A stretch of DNA of 64,000 nucleotides, taken from assembly GCF_014650055.1 (NCBI RefSeq), contig NZ_BMUF01000006.1:248001-312000 (forward strand), in the 5' to 3' direction. Below are positions 20,552 through 29,852 of the stretch, in pieces; position 1 is the stretch's first letter; every line of letters begins with the position of its first letter. Origin of the DNA: Streptomyces malachitofuscus. Lineage in GTDB: Bacteria; Actinomycetota; Actinomycetes; Streptomycetales; Streptomycetaceae. The notes beneath the pieces were generated by a model. It made no database searches. It saw nothing but the letters and a program-made list of their open reading frames with translations, and was not told the origin of the DNA. A program made the position numbers and the translations under genes.

Positions 20552-23467
20552 TCACACGCGCGAAAGCAGCGGCTCCAGCGCCTCCGACGTGGCCGGATGG
20601 CGTGCCATCAGCACCGCCCCCGGGAGTGCCTCACCGCCCGCCGCCTCCCACACGCCGTCGCAGCCCAGCACCTCCGCCACCGCGTCACACGTCGCCGGGT
20701 GCGCCGCGAGCAGCCCCACGCCCGACGGGGACGGCGCACCGGTGCGCACCCACCCCTCCGTGCAGCCCAGCAACTCCGCCACCGCGTCGCACGTCGCAGG
20801 ATGGGCCGGGAGCAACCCGACGCCACGGCGGGCCTCGGCCTCCGGCTGCGGCCGACGGGCCGCGAACGGATCCACCTCGGGCATCCGCCACGGCGGTGTC
20901 CACGCGTCCAGCGCCGCCAGCCGGCCCGGGAAGATCCGGCCCGCCTCACGGATCAGCAGCGGGGCCAGGTCCGCCGCGCCCTTGCGCAGGGTGGTGATCA
21001 GCAGCGGCAGCCACGGCAGCAGCACCGTGTCCGGCAGCCGCCCGAACGCGTTCGACACCGCCTCCACGACCACGTCCGCCAGCCCCGGCACCGGCTCCAG
21101 GGCGTGCACGAAGCCGCTGAGATAACGCGGGTAGGCGGGCACCACCAACGGGTTGTCCAGCAACTGAGCGCACCGCGCCCGCAGTTCCGCCCGCGACAAC
21201 GTGCCGAGCTGGACCTGCGCCGCCCACAGCAGGGCCGTCTTCGCCGGGTCGTCGGGATGCGACTGGGCCACCGCCAGCTCCAGCTGGGTCCGGTCGCAGC
21301 CCAGCGACAGCGCCAGGCTCTCCATGGAGAACAGGAAGCCGAGCATCGCCGCGACCTGCCCCACCGTCGCGTCCTCGTCCCGGAACGCCGTCGGCAGCAG
21401 TGTGCAGTAGTGGGCGTACCCCGTCCTGACGAAGGACTCGAGCCACGCCGGCAGCACCGGCTCGGCGGTGCGGTAGTAGGCCAGCAGCCCACGCGCGCGG
21501 CGCAGCACCTCCGGCGCCCCGTCGACACTGCGCTCCGCCGCCAGCACCTTCAGCGCGTGCGTGCCGAGCTCGTCGGCGAGACGGCGGCCGCGCAGGTACA
21601 GCAGCGTGTCCTCGACCGCCGCCAGCACCGTCGCCGTCGTCGCCCGCGGCCCGTACGCGTCGCGGCGCAGCCGCTGCTCCAGCACCTGCTCGATGCTGAC
21701 GCCCTCGTATCCCAGCTCGATGAGGGCCCGCTGATGGGTGCCGATCGCCAGGTCCCAGGACTCCTGGATCGAGCGCTCGCCGAGTCGCCGCTCACCCATG
21801 ATGGGCCGCGCCGCCCCGTGCGGCATCAGCCGCCGCAGCATCCACAGCACATCGGAGCACGCCTCGAGCTCCGGCCGTGACGTCATGTCCAGCAGCGCCC
21901 GCCGCACACCGCGCTGCTGCAGCTTCAGCCCCAGCGGTTCGAGCCGGTCGTACACGTCCCGGGCGAGCGGCGGCAGCGCCTCGTAGCCCACCTGCCCGAT
22001 CCGGTCGCCGCCCATCATGATCTCGACCAGGCGCCTCACGTCCCGCCGCCCGGGGACGCTGTCCTTCTCGATGCAGGTGACCGCCGCGTCCTGGAAGTCG
22101 TACGGCGTCGGCCTGGCCCGGTCCCGCATGCCGGCGAGCAGGATCGACGTCTCGAACACGGCGATGGCGTCGGCGGTGGAGGCGAGATAGCCGTTGCGCC
22201 GGGCCGCGCGCACGATCTCCACCGACCAGCCCAGCAGCTCCGCCTCGTCCAGCGTGTCGAGCACGGGCGGCCGGCGCAGGAACCCGGACAGCCTGTCCCC
22301 GGCGTCCGCGGACCGAGGCGCCGCGGCGACCGCCTTCTTCCTCCCGCTCCTCTTCGCCCCCGCCTGCCCCTGCAGCCGGTACGGCTCGACCCGCGTCCGC
22401 TTCAGGCTCTTCGCCCACTGCGTCGCCGCGATCGACACCGAGCCCGCCGCGAGGCCGAACTGCGCCTCGATGGCGGCATGGCTGGACGGGATCAGCCCGT
22501 ACTGCCACACGGTGCCGGTACGCGGGGGGACGGTGAACGTGTCCGCGCCGTGCACACCGAACTCCGCCACGCGGCTGGCCGCGTGGAACGCCCCGCACAC
22601 ATACAGACAGTCCTCCGGGTCCGTGCCCGTCGCCGCCAGGTGCTCCCGCATCCGCGTCCACATGTACCGCTCGCGGTCCTCGTCCACCCGGACCCGGTCG
22701 CCGTCGCCGGGGGCCAGCCGCCGGAACAGGCTGCCGATGAGGAACATGACCTGGCGGTAGGTGTCGTGGTCGGCCGTGCCGTCGCCGAGCGGCACCTCGA
22801 CGTACTGGTGCCACCACTCCGACCAGTGCCGCACCTTGCCGTGGCGCAGCAGATGCTCCTCCAGCTCCGCGAAGCGCGGCCGCAGGTCGCCGATCTCGAC
22901 GCCCACGGCCTCACCGTGCAGCCCGGCCTCGGCCTCCTGGGGAGAGTCGCTCTCCTCCTCGTTCCGCTCGCTCCTCCTGTCCCACTGGAAGACGTGGTCC
23001 GTGGACCGGTCGACCAGGACCAGTTCCACGCCCGGTGTGTCCAGCGCGTACGCGATCGCCTGGTACTCGGCCGACGCCTCCGTGACCGGCGCGACGACCG
23101 ACAGCGGCGCCCACTCCTGGGGGAAGCCGTCGACCTCGCCGGCGAACGCCTGCACCGCCACCGGCAGCCGGCAGTTGCGCAGCTCGGTCAGCAGCGGAGC
23201 CATGTCCTCGCACAGCTCCAGGTACACCACCTTCGGCTGCTTCTCCCGCAGCCTGCGCGCCATGGCGAGCGCGGAGGCGGGGGAGTGGTGACAGACGGGG
23301 AAGATCTCCAGCGGCTCGCGCACCGCGCGGTCCACGTCGTCGACCATGCCGAGGAGGATGCCCTCGAGGGCGTCCGGCCCGCCGGCGAACGCGGCGGCGG
23401 CCTCCCGCAGTTGCCCGCGCAGCGCGGCGAACGACGAGCTCGGCGTGCTCTCCGGGTGCCCGCTCAT
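20552..23467 (-). CDS. DUF5682 family protein with C-terminal tandem repeats
   Basis: Large protein of 971 residues, without signal peptide or membrane segment. I recognise the DUF5682 pattern: FPVCHHSPASALAMARRLRE near the N-terminus, VVYLELCEDMAPLL, and CLYVCGAFHAASR. The middle is alpha-helical and Leu/Ala-rich. The last 90 residues hold three tandem copies of a unit (LLPAHPATCDAVAELLG, LLAAHPATCDAVAEVLG, LMARHPATSEALEPLLS) that look like a short helical repeat. The biochemical role is unknown. It is the last gene of a five-gene operon and overlaps the AAA ATPase gene by 4 nt. Its fixed company of MoxR, vWA and SWIM proteins suggests work in a NTP-dependent complex. Confidence 0.85.
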   Translation of the reverse strand: MSGHPESTPSSSFAALRGQLREAAAAFAGGPDALEGILLGMVDDVDRAVREPLEIFPVCHHSPASALAMARRLREKQPKVVYLELCEDMAPLLTELRNCRLPVAVQAFAGEVDGFPQEWAPLSVVAPVTEASAEYQAIAYALDTPGVELVLVDRSTDHVFQWDRRSERNEEESDSPQEAEAGLHGEAVGVEIGDLRPRFAELEEHLLRHGKVRHWSEWWHQYVEVPLGDGTADHDTYRQVMFLIGSLFRRLAPGDGDRVRVDEDRERYMWTRMREHLAATGTDPEDCLYVCGAFHAASRVAEFGVHGADTFTVPPRTGTVWQYGLIPSSHAAIEAQFGLAAGSVSIAATQWAKSLKRTRVEPYRLQGQAGAKRSGRKKAVAAAPRSADAGDRLSGFLRRPPVLDTLDEAELLGWSVEIVRAARRNGYLASTADAIAVFETSILLAGMRDRARPTPYDFQDAAVTCIEKDSVPGRRDVRRLVEIMMGGDRIGQVGYEALPPLARDVYDRLEPLGLKLQQRGVRRALLDMTSRPELEACSDVLWMLRRLMPHGAARPIMGERRLGERSIQESWDLAIGTHQRALIELGYEGVSIEQVLEQRLRRDAYGPRATTATVLAAVEDTLLYLRGRRLADELGTHALKVLAAERSVDGAPEVLRRARGLLAYYRTAEPVLPAWLESFVRTGYAHYCTLLPTAFRDEDATVGQVAAMLGFLFSMESLALSLGCDRTQLELAVAQSHPDDPAKTALLWAAQVQLGTLSRAELRARCAQLLDNPLVVPAYPRYLSGFVHALEPVPGLADVVVEAVSNAFGRLPDTVLLPWLPLLITTLRKGAADLAPLLIREAGRIFPGRLAALDAWTPPWRMPEVDPFAARRPQPEAEARRGVGLLPAHPATCDAVAELLGCTEGWVRTGAPSPSGVGLLAAHPATCDAVAEVLGCDGVWEAAGGEALPGAVLMARHPATSEALEPLLSRV

Positions 23468-24588
23468 GACAGGGTGGCGATCGCGTCGCGGCCGCCCTCC
23501 AGGAACTCCGGCCAGGAGCCGCCCTCCTCCTTGCTGCGCGGCTCGACGACCCCGTGCAGGTACTTGTTGAAAATGGCCAGGTCCTCGGGCTCGCGCCGGG
23601 TCAGGGAACCGACCAGCGAGGAGGCCAGGGTCCGGGCGGTCAGGGCACGCTCCCCGAAGAAGTTGCTGTGCAGGACGGCGTCCTCCAGCACACCGATCTG
23701 CTCGGCCGTCGACAGTGCCGACTCCAGCTTCTCGTCGTCGCTCCCGGCCGCCGCCGCGGAGGCCCGCAGATCGGCGAAGCTCTGCAGCAGCACGTCCAGC
23801 AGGGTCGGCGGTACGTCCAGGTCGATCGAGTGCCGGCGCAGCAGCTCCTCGGTGCGGAAGCGGACGATCTCCGCCTCGCTCTTCTTGTTGGTCACCACCG
23901 GGATGCGGACGAAGTTGAAGCGGCGCTTCAGCGCGGACGACAGGTCGTTGACCCCCCGGTCGCGGCTGTTGGCCGTGGCGATGATCGAGAAGCCGGGCTT
24001 GGCGAACACGATGTTGTCGTCGCCGCCCCCGCTCTCCAGCTCGGGCACGGAGATGTACTTCTCGGAGAGGATCGAGATCAGCGCGTCCTGCACATCACTC
24101 GTGGACCGGGTCAGCTCCTCGAAGCGGCCGATGGCACCGCTCTCCATCGCGGTCATGATCGGCGAGGGGATCATCGACTCCCGCGACTGTCCCTTGGCGA
24201 TGACCATGGAGACGTTCCACGAGTACTTGATGTGGTCCTCGGTGGTGCCGGCCGTGCCCTGCACCACCAGCGTGGAGTTGCGGCAGATCGCGGCGGACAG
24301 CAGCTCCGCCAGCCAGCTCTTGCCCGTGCCGGGGTCGCCGATGAGCAGCAGACCCCGGTCGGAGGCGAGGGTGACGATGGACCGCTCCACGAAGCTGCGG
24401 TCACCGAACCACTTCTGCGACACCTCCCGGTCCAACCCGTCGGCCCGCTCGGAGCCCAGGATGAACAGACGGACCATCTTCGGCGACAGGCGCCACGAGA
24501 ACGGCTTGGGGTTGTCGTCGATCGACTCCAGCCAGTCGAGCTCCTCGGCGTACTTGATCTCGGCGGGAGCGCGCAGCAGGTCGGACAT
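23464..24588 (-). CDS. MoxR-like AAA+ ATPase
   Basis: ATPase of 374 residues. Walker A is IGDPGTGKSW (about residues 80-89). The sensor/Walker B region reads ALISILSEKYISVPE, followed by FSIIATANSRDRGVNDLSSALKRRF with the sensor-1 Asn and arginine finger. This is the MoxR/CoxD branch of AAA+, which usually acts with a vWA protein to load or remodel client proteins. The start ATG 24588 is chosen because MSDLLRAPAEIKYAEELDWL is the plausible N-terminus; 12 more residues are possible. The stop overlaps the DUF5682 start (ATGA), and the vWA gene lies 57 nt upstream, so all belong to one operon. Confidence 0.92.
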   Translation of the reverse strand: MSDLLRAPAEIKYAEELDWLESIDDNPKPFSWRLSPKMVRLFILGSERADGLDREVSQKWFGDRSFVERSIVTLASDRGLLLIGDPGTGKSWLAELLSAAICRNSTLVVQGTAGTTEDHIKYSWNVSMVIAKGQSRESMIPSPIMTAMESGAIGRFEELTRSTSDVQDALISILSEKYISVPELESGGGDDNIVFAKPGFSIIATANSRDRGVNDLSSALKRRFNFVRIPVVTNKKSEAEIVRFRTEELLRRHSIDLDVPPTLLDVLLQSFADLRASAAAAGSDDEKLESALSTAEQIGVLEDAVLHSNFFGERALTARTLASSLVGSLTRREPEDLAIFNKYLHGVVEPRSKEEGGSWPEFLEGGRDAIATLS

Positions 24589-24645
24589 GAGGAAATGGCC
24601 TTTCGTACGGTGGTCGGGAAGCAACGGGTGACGCCGCCGCGTCGA

Positions 24646-26073
24646 TCACGTGAGGAACGTCTTGAGCTCGTGCACGAGCTTCTTGATGTGGCCGGAGATC
24701 ACCGGCGTACCGAGGTCCTTGAACTTCTCCCGGAACCACGGGTTGACGCTGCCGCGTCCGGAGCTGGTCACCGAACCCACCGGGATGAACTTCGCCCCCG
24801 AACGGTGGATGGCGGCCATGCTCTCGAACAGCTCGTCCGTGCGCCATTCGTAGAAGTCGGAGATCCACACCACGACGGTGTTGCGCGGCTCGGCGATCTT
24901 CGGCTGGGCCAGCGCCATGGCGACGGTGCCGTCGGTGCCACCGCCCAGCTTGGTGCGCAGCAGCGTCTCGAACGGGTCGTGCGACCACGGCGTGAGGTCC
25001 AGCGCCTGGGTGTCGTACGCGATGAGGTGCACGTCGACCTTCGGCAGCCCGGCGAAAATGGACGCCAGGATCGTGCAGTTGACCATCGAGTCCACCATCG
25101 AACCCGACTGGTCCACCACCACGATCAGCCGCTGCGGTGTCGTCTTGCGGCTGGTGTGCCGGTAGTACAGCCGGTCGACGTAGAGCCGCTCCTCCTCCGG
25201 GCTCCAGTTGGTGAGGTTCTTCCAGATCGTGCGGTCCAGGTCGAGGTTGCGGAAGACGCGCTTGGGCGGGACCGACCGGTCGAGCTCGCCGACCGTAGCC
25301 TTCTCCACCTGGCTGCGCAGGACCTGGGCGACCTCGTCGACGTAACGCCGGATCAGCGCCTTGGCGTTGGCGAGGGCCACCCCGGACAGGTTGTCCTTGT
25401 CCCGCAGCAGCTGTTCGATCAGCGACATGCTCGGGGTCAGCCGGGACGCCAGCGCCGGGTCGGCCAGCACCTCGCGCAGATGCATCCGCTTGACGAGACC
25501 GGCCTCGATCGAACCCAGCTCGGGCCCGATCTCGGGTACCAACCGGCTCAGGTCGGGCGTGGGCCCGCCGACCCCCGTGCCGGTCGGGGAGACGCCCCCA
25601 CCGGCACCCGGTCCCGATACTCCGCCACCCCGCCCGCCGCGCAGGTCACCGGGCCGGCAGCCCAGCGCACGCTCCAGCCACCCCGCGTCGGACTGCCAGC
25701 GGGCCAGCTGCTCGGCCGTGACGGTGCCGGAGCCGGAGGCGAAGACGTTCAGCAGCACCTTCGACACGAGCGCCGCGCGCCGTACCTCCGCCGCCCGGTC
25801 ACGCCCCCCGTCCTCCTCCGGCCCGGGTGTCATCAGCCCGTCGAACTCGGCCGCCAGCTCAGGATGCCGCTGCACCACGGAATCGACCGACGCGCCCGGA
25901 TCGAGCAGCGCGGACGGCAGACCGATGTCCTCGACCACGGCGAGACTCGCCGACTCCAGCGACGCCTGCTCCTCCGGATCGAAGAGCCGGCCCAGCAGAC
26001 GCCAGTAGAGCACCTGCCTCCGGTTCTCGTCCGCGTCGGGCGCCGGGGCCCCTCCGATGCTCTCCTCGCTCAT
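24646..26073 (-). CDS. vWA-domain protein (CoxE/MoxR partner type)
   Basis: Protein of 475 residues. The N-terminal 270 residues are helical with a Gly-rich linker (about residues 150-175). The C-terminal von Willebrand A domain has the metal site DQSGSM (DxSxS), followed by the conserved Thr/Asp positions in GGGTDGT and WISDFYEW. No signal peptide or membrane anchor is present, so it acts in the cytoplasm. vWA proteins of this kind are partners of MoxR ATPases. Its ATG overlaps the stop of the upstream unknown gene by 4 nt. Confidence 0.9.
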   Translation of the reverse strand: MSEESIGGAPAPDADENRRQVLYWRLLGRLFDPEEQASLESASLAVVEDIGLPSALLDPGASVDSVVQRHPELAAEFDGLMTPGPEEDGGRDRAAEVRRAALVSKVLLNVFASGSGTVTAEQLARWQSDAGWLERALGCRPGDLRGGRGGGVSGPGAGGGVSPTGTGVGGPTPDLSRLVPEIGPELGSIEAGLVKRMHLREVLADPALASRLTPSMSLIEQLLRDKDNLSGVALANAKALIRRYVDEVAQVLRSQVEKATVGELDRSVPPKRVFRNLDLDRTIWKNLTNWSPEEERLYVDRLYYRHTSRKTTPQRLIVVVDQSGSMVDSMVNCTILASIFAGLPKVDVHLIAYDTQALDLTPWSHDPFETLLRTKLGGGTDGTVAMALAQPKIAEPRNTVVVWISDFYEWRTDELFESMAAIHRSGAKFIPVGSVTSSGRGSVNPWFREKFKDLGTPVISGHIKKLVHELKTFLT

Positions 26074-27464
26074 TTCCTCAGCAGCCTTCCGGCCCGCTCG
26101 CGCAGCACGGTGACGGCATCGGTCGCCGCCTTCTCGGCCCGCACACCGGCCTTGTCGGCCGTGCCCCCGGCCCAGGCCCCGGCGTGCACGGCCACGGCCT
26201 TCTTCCGCACGGTCCGCTCGACGGCGAGCGGCTGGAGCAGGAACTCCCCGTCGTCCCAGCGCAGCAGCCCGACACACGCACCGGACGAGGCGACGACCTC
26301 GGGAGTCAGCGGACCGGCCGCCGGAACCCGGTCGACGTCGACGGCGACACGCTCCCCGGCGACCTGGAAGGCCACCCGGCCGTCCCCCTCCTCCACCGCG
26401 TACCCCTCCAGCAACACGGGCACGGCGATCCGGGCGGGATGGCGGTCCAGCGGCGCGGTCGCAGAAGCGGCCGCGGAGGGCAGCGCCACCCGCGCCGTGG
26501 CGAAGACGTCGGCGGGCTCGCCCATACGGGCCCGGCCGTCCTCCCAGACGAGATCGCCCTCACCGGTGACCGGCATGCCGTCGAGCTCCATGGCACGCCC
26601 CTCACTCACGGCGGCCAGCAGCGACATATGGGGCCGAAGGAGCTGCCACAGCCCCGCTCCGACGACGGTGTCGGGCTTCGGCGCGGACACACTGGCCCGC
26701 ACCAGCCGCGGCGCCCCGCCGCCGTCGGGCTCGAACACGGCGTGCACCTGCGCCTGTACGGCGGTGGCATGCTCCTGGAGGTCCACCCCGAGCGGCAGCA
26801 GCCGTCCGGTGACCTCGGCGACGGCCGGTACGGAAGCGGCGCCCGGCAGCGTGAGCAGCAGGGCCCGCGACCACAGGTCGGCCCACCGCCGTACGGGAAC
26901 CTGCTCCAGCGTGGCCCCGGGACAGGACGCGGCGAGTTCGGCGGCGAATCCGTCGAGCAGCGCGGCCAGGCGGCGCAGCCCCGGCTCGGGCAGCATCGCG
27001 GACACGACGGCCGAGGCTCCCGCGACCAGCTCGTGGTCGATGCCGCGCCATCCCGCACGCGCGAGATCGCACAGCCAACTGCGGGCGGCGACCAGCAGAT
27101 TGACCGCGGGCTCCGCGCCGTCGGCCGGGGCGGTGCCGGTCTCCTCAGCGCGCGGCCGCCCGACGGCCTCCTCGACCCGTGCCACGAGCGCGTCGTGCAC
27201 GGAACCGAGCAGCGCGGTGCGGGCGGCGGCGAGCGCGACGAAGTGGTCCTCGCCGGCGGCACCGGCGGCCGCCTTCTCGGCCGCCTCGGCGACCCGCCCG
27301 GCCGGCGGAGACCCGGCGACGGCGTCGGCGATCCCCGCCAGACCGGCCGCCTGGCCGGGCCCCGGACGCAGCAGACCGTCCACGAGAGCGTCGTCGAAAC
27401 CGTCCACGGCGGCGAGGGCCTCGTCGAGTCCGTCGACGGCGTCGGTCAGCAGATCGGCACGCAT
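26070..27464 (-). CDS. Uncharacterised operon protein (possible DUF5691-like)
   Basis: Protein of about 464 residues, rich in Ala, Val and Leu, soluble by inspection. I do not recognise a catalytic motif. The N-terminal half looks helical; the C-terminal half has repeated short strands (RVALPSAAAS, IAVPVLLEGYAVEEGDG, VAVDVDRVPAAG). In other bacteria a protein of similar size and place, DUF5691, sits between SWIM and MoxR genes; I suspect but cannot show that this is its counterpart. The start is ATG 27464, which shares one base with the stop of the SWIM gene (TGATG). The stop overlaps the vWA start. Confidence 0.7.
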   Translation of the reverse strand: MRADLLTDAVDGLDEALAAVDGFDDALVDGLLRPGPGQAAGLAGIADAVAGSPPAGRVAEAAEKAAAGAAGEDHFVALAAARTALLGSVHDALVARVEEAVGRPRAEETGTAPADGAEPAVNLLVAARSWLCDLARAGWRGIDHELVAGASAVVSAMLPEPGLRRLAALLDGFAAELAASCPGATLEQVPVRRWADLWSRALLLTLPGAASVPAVAEVTGRLLPLGVDLQEHATAVQAQVHAVFEPDGGGAPRLVRASVSAPKPDTVVGAGLWQLLRPHMSLLAAVSEGRAMELDGMPVTGEGDLVWEDGRARMGEPADVFATARVALPSAAASATAPLDRHPARIAVPVLLEGYAVEEGDGRVAFQVAGERVAVDVDRVPAAGPLTPEVVASSGACVGLLRWDDGEFLLQPLAVERTVRKKAVAVHAGAWAGGTADKAGVRAEKAATDAVTVLRERAGRLLRK

Positions 27465-27982
27465 CAGGCCACCGCCCTCGTCGTCGGGAACCACTGCATC
27501 TCGGGCAACGGGGCGGTGGTCGGTGCGAGTTCGAGATAGGACAGGTGCCGCAGGAACCGGCTGAACACCTGAGCCGCCGCCGAACTGTCCCCCTGCGCGG
27601 GCCGCGTGGAGGACATGGCACTGAAGACGGTGTGCGCGTCCGGGTCCTCACCTGTGAGCTCGGCCTTCAGATACCGGGCCACACGCGCGACGCCGTACTG
27701 CAGCACGGCCTCGTCGACGAGCGCGCGTATGTGATTGCAGAAACCGCCCCGCGCCCCGCCGCAGGGCCGGTTGTTGTTGGTGCTGCACGCGAACGCGTAC
27801 GTCCCCGCCGCGACCGACGACACATACACCCGCCCGATGTCCGACCCACTGGACACCACCCCCTGCAACCGCCCGTCGGCCAACTCGACGAACGGCACCT
27901 TGGCAAGCTTCCGCGGCCGCGCGGACGGCACCACCCGCGCCGTGCTCGACCTCTCCCGTACGGACAACGCACCATCTCCCAT
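27464..27982 (-). CDS. SWIM-type zinc finger protein
   Basis: Protein of about 172 residues and first gene of the MoxR/vWA operon. It contains a Cys/His cluster of the form C-x8-C-x7-CxH (ACSTNNNRPCGGARGGFCNHI), close to the SWIM zinc finger pattern CxC...CxH though with wider Cys spacing. It is preceded by beta-strand segments (VYVSSVAAGTYAFACS). SWIM fingers bind DNA or proteins. The frame stays open upstream to 28480 without a convincing start. I take ATG 27982, where codon use becomes typical; the Shine-Dalgarno is weak, so the N-terminus is uncertain. Confidence 0.75.
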   Translation of the reverse strand: MGDGALSVRERSSTARVVPSARPRKLAKVPFVELADGRLQGVVSSGSDIGRVYVSSVAAGTYAFACSTNNNRPCGGARGGFCNHIRALVDEAVLQYGVARVARYLKAELTGEDPDAHTVFSAMSSTRPAQGDSSAAAQVFSRFLRHLSYLELAPTTAPLPEMQWFPTTRAVA

Positions 27983-28087
27983 GCATGCGAAAGGGGATGT
28001 CCTCGCCGGACCGGCGGGACGAAAAGAATCTATCGACGACCACTGACAACGCCGTCCGGACGCGGACCCGGCTCCCGCGGGGCGTTC

Positions 28088-28117
28088 TTGACGTGCGACG
28101 AAGCCGGTCAATACTTG
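28088..28117 (+). promoter_or_regulatory. Promoter of the phosphodiester-glycosidase gene
   Basis: TTGACG (28088-28093), an 18-nt spacer and TACTTG (28112-28117) lie about 60 nt before the probable start codon. Confidence 0.5.
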
Positions 28118-28178
28118 TCCACCGTGCGTCAAGTGACTGTTCGGGTCCTTGTCGATGCGAGGTGGGAGAGTGACGCGT

Positions 28179-29837
28179 GTGCAGCTGACGAAGAGACTCC
28201 GCGGCGCCGGCGCCGTCCTCACGACCGTGCTGGCGGTGTCGCTGACCGGACTGCCGGTCCAGGCATCCGCCGACCCCCGGCCACCCGGGAGGCCCGCGGC
28301 GCTGCCCCTGGGCGCGTCCGGCCTGGCGGAGACCCGCACGACGCAGACCCTGCAGCCGGGCGTCACCCTCACCCGCATCGTGCGCGGAGCCGTCGACCCG
28401 GCACACCACTGGACGGTCGAGGCGTCCATCCCCGGCGGCGACACCTCACCGGACCCCGACGCACCCCCGACCGCCCTCAAGGACAGGGCGAGCGCCGACG
28501 AACTCGCCGGGGACCTGCGAGACCAGGGTTTCGAGGCGCGGGTGGAGCGGGTGACGACACCGAGGACGGCCGACTACGCGGGCGGCACCCTCGGCTGGCG
28601 GGTCCGCATCGGCACCTTCGACGCGCAGTCCGCCGCGACGGCGGAACGCACACGGCTCCAGGCGGCCGGATTCACCGGATCGGTCACCTACACCGGCTGG
28701 GACGGCGCCCCCACCGACCGCGGCCCGTGGCGCGTCGACGTCCTCACCGTCGACCCGCGCAGCTTCCGCGGCACACTCGACGCCTCCTACGGCCCCGACC
28801 TGGAGAACCGCGAGACCACCGGCGAACTGTCCGCCGCCGCGGGCGCGACGGCGGCCGTCAACGCCGGCTTCTTCGTCCTCGACCCCCGCGCGGGCGCCCC
28901 CGGTGACCCGGCCGGCGTCGGCGTGTACGACGGCCGCCTGCTGAGCGAGCCGGTCGGCGGACGACCCAGCCTGATCGTCCACGACGACGGCCGTCGCACC
29001 GACGTCTCCCGCCTCACCTGGCAGGGGCGGGTCACCGCCGGCCGCGCCTCGCTGTCCCTGGACGGCATCAACCGCGTACCCGGCCTGATCAGGAACTGCG
29101 GCGGCAGCGAGGGCGACACGCCGACCGCGCTGCCGCTGCACGACGTGACGTGCACGAACCCCGACCAACTCGTCGCCTTCACCCCCGACTACGGCACGAG
29201 CACACCGCAGGGCGAGGGCACGGAAGCCGTGCTGGACGCCCGCGACCGGGTCGTCGCACTGCGCTCCCCGCGCGGCGGCCCGCTCCCGCCCGGCGGCAGC
29301 TCCGTCCAGGCGACCGGTCAACGCGTGGCGCAATTGGCTGAGTTGGCGCGACCGGGCGGCCGTCTGCACCTCACCACCACGCTGCTGAACGACCGCGGAC
29401 ACCGGGTCACGCCGTCCCGCGGGACGAGCATCGTCAACGCGGGCCCCGAACTGGTCCGCGACGGCCGCCTCCACGTCACCCCCGCCACCGACGGCATGGT
29501 GCACCCGGGTGACCCGAGCTGGTACTACGGCTGGGTGCACAAGCGCAACCCGCGCACCCTGGCGGGCGTCGACGGGGCCGGCCGCACGGTCCTCGTCACC
29601 GCCGACGGCCGCAGCACCGACGCCCTCGGCCTGAGCATCACCGAGGCGGCGAAGGTCGCCCGCTCCCTGGGCCTGCGCGAGGCGGTCAACCTCGACGGCG
29701 GCGGCTCGACGACGATGGTGGCGCGCGGCCAGGTGATCAACGACCCCTCCGACGCGGCGGGAGAACGCCCGGTCGGCGACGCACTGCTGATCCTCCCCGG
29801 CAGGGACCGGCGGACGGCGGAGGCGCAGGGTGGCTGA
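28179..29837 (+). CDS. Secreted SPOR-domain phosphodiester glycosidase (NAGPA/DUF2233-like)
   Basis: Exported protein of about 552 residues. A signal peptide (KRLRGAGAVLTTVLAVSLTG, ending in ASA) is followed by an SPOR-like region (about residues 95-165, two half-repeats around LAGDLRDQGFEA and RIGTFDAQSAA) that in other proteins binds denuded peptidoglycan. The C-terminal part is a phosphodiester glycosidase domain related to human NAGPA and YomE/DUF2233, with NAGFFV and the hallmark NLDGGGSTTMV. It may remove sugar-phosphate decorations in the envelope; the substrate is not known. I prefer GTG 28179 because GGTGGGAG lies at proper spacing; GTG 28170 and ATG 28149 are in frame. It is convergent with the next gene. 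Confidence 0.85.
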   Translation: MQLTKRLRGAGAVLTTVLAVSLTGLPVQASADPRPPGRPAALPLGASGLAETRTTQTLQPGVTLTRIVRGAVDPAHHWTVEASIPGGDTSPDPDAPPTALKDRASADELAGDLRDQGFEARVERVTTPRTADYAGGTLGWRVRIGTFDAQSAATAERTRLQAAGFTGSVTYTGWDGAPTDRGPWRVDVLTVDPRSFRGTLDASYGPDLENRETTGELSAAAGATAAVNAGFFVLDPRAGAPGDPAGVGVYDGRLLSEPVGGRPSLIVHDDGRRTDVSRLTWQGRVTAGRASLSLDGINRVPGLIRNCGGSEGDTPTALPLHDVTCTNPDQLVAFTPDYGTSTPQGEGTEAVLDARDRVVALRSPRGGPLPPGGSSVQATGQRVAQLAELARPGGRLHLTTTLLNDRGHRVTPSRGTSIVNAGPELVRDGRLHVTPATDGMVHPGDPSWYYGWVHKRNPRTLAGVDGAGRTVLVTADGRSTDALGLSITEAAKVARSLGLREAVNLDGGGSTTMVARGQVINDPSDAAGERPVGDALLILPGRDRRTAEAQGG

Positions 29838-29852
29838 CCGGTGGCCGGGCCG

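Noticed and set aside
23464..26073. CO-dehydrogenase or methanol-dehydrogenase maturation genes (CoxDE/MoxR)
   Set aside because: No coxLMS or mox structural genes are nearby, and the operon carries DUF5682 and SWIM proteins instead.
23554..27564. Very long (1336 codons) plus-strand frame opposite the AAA/vWA genes
   Set aside because: It overlaps genes with intact Walker and MIDAS motifs on the other strand and shows low-complexity content with no domain.
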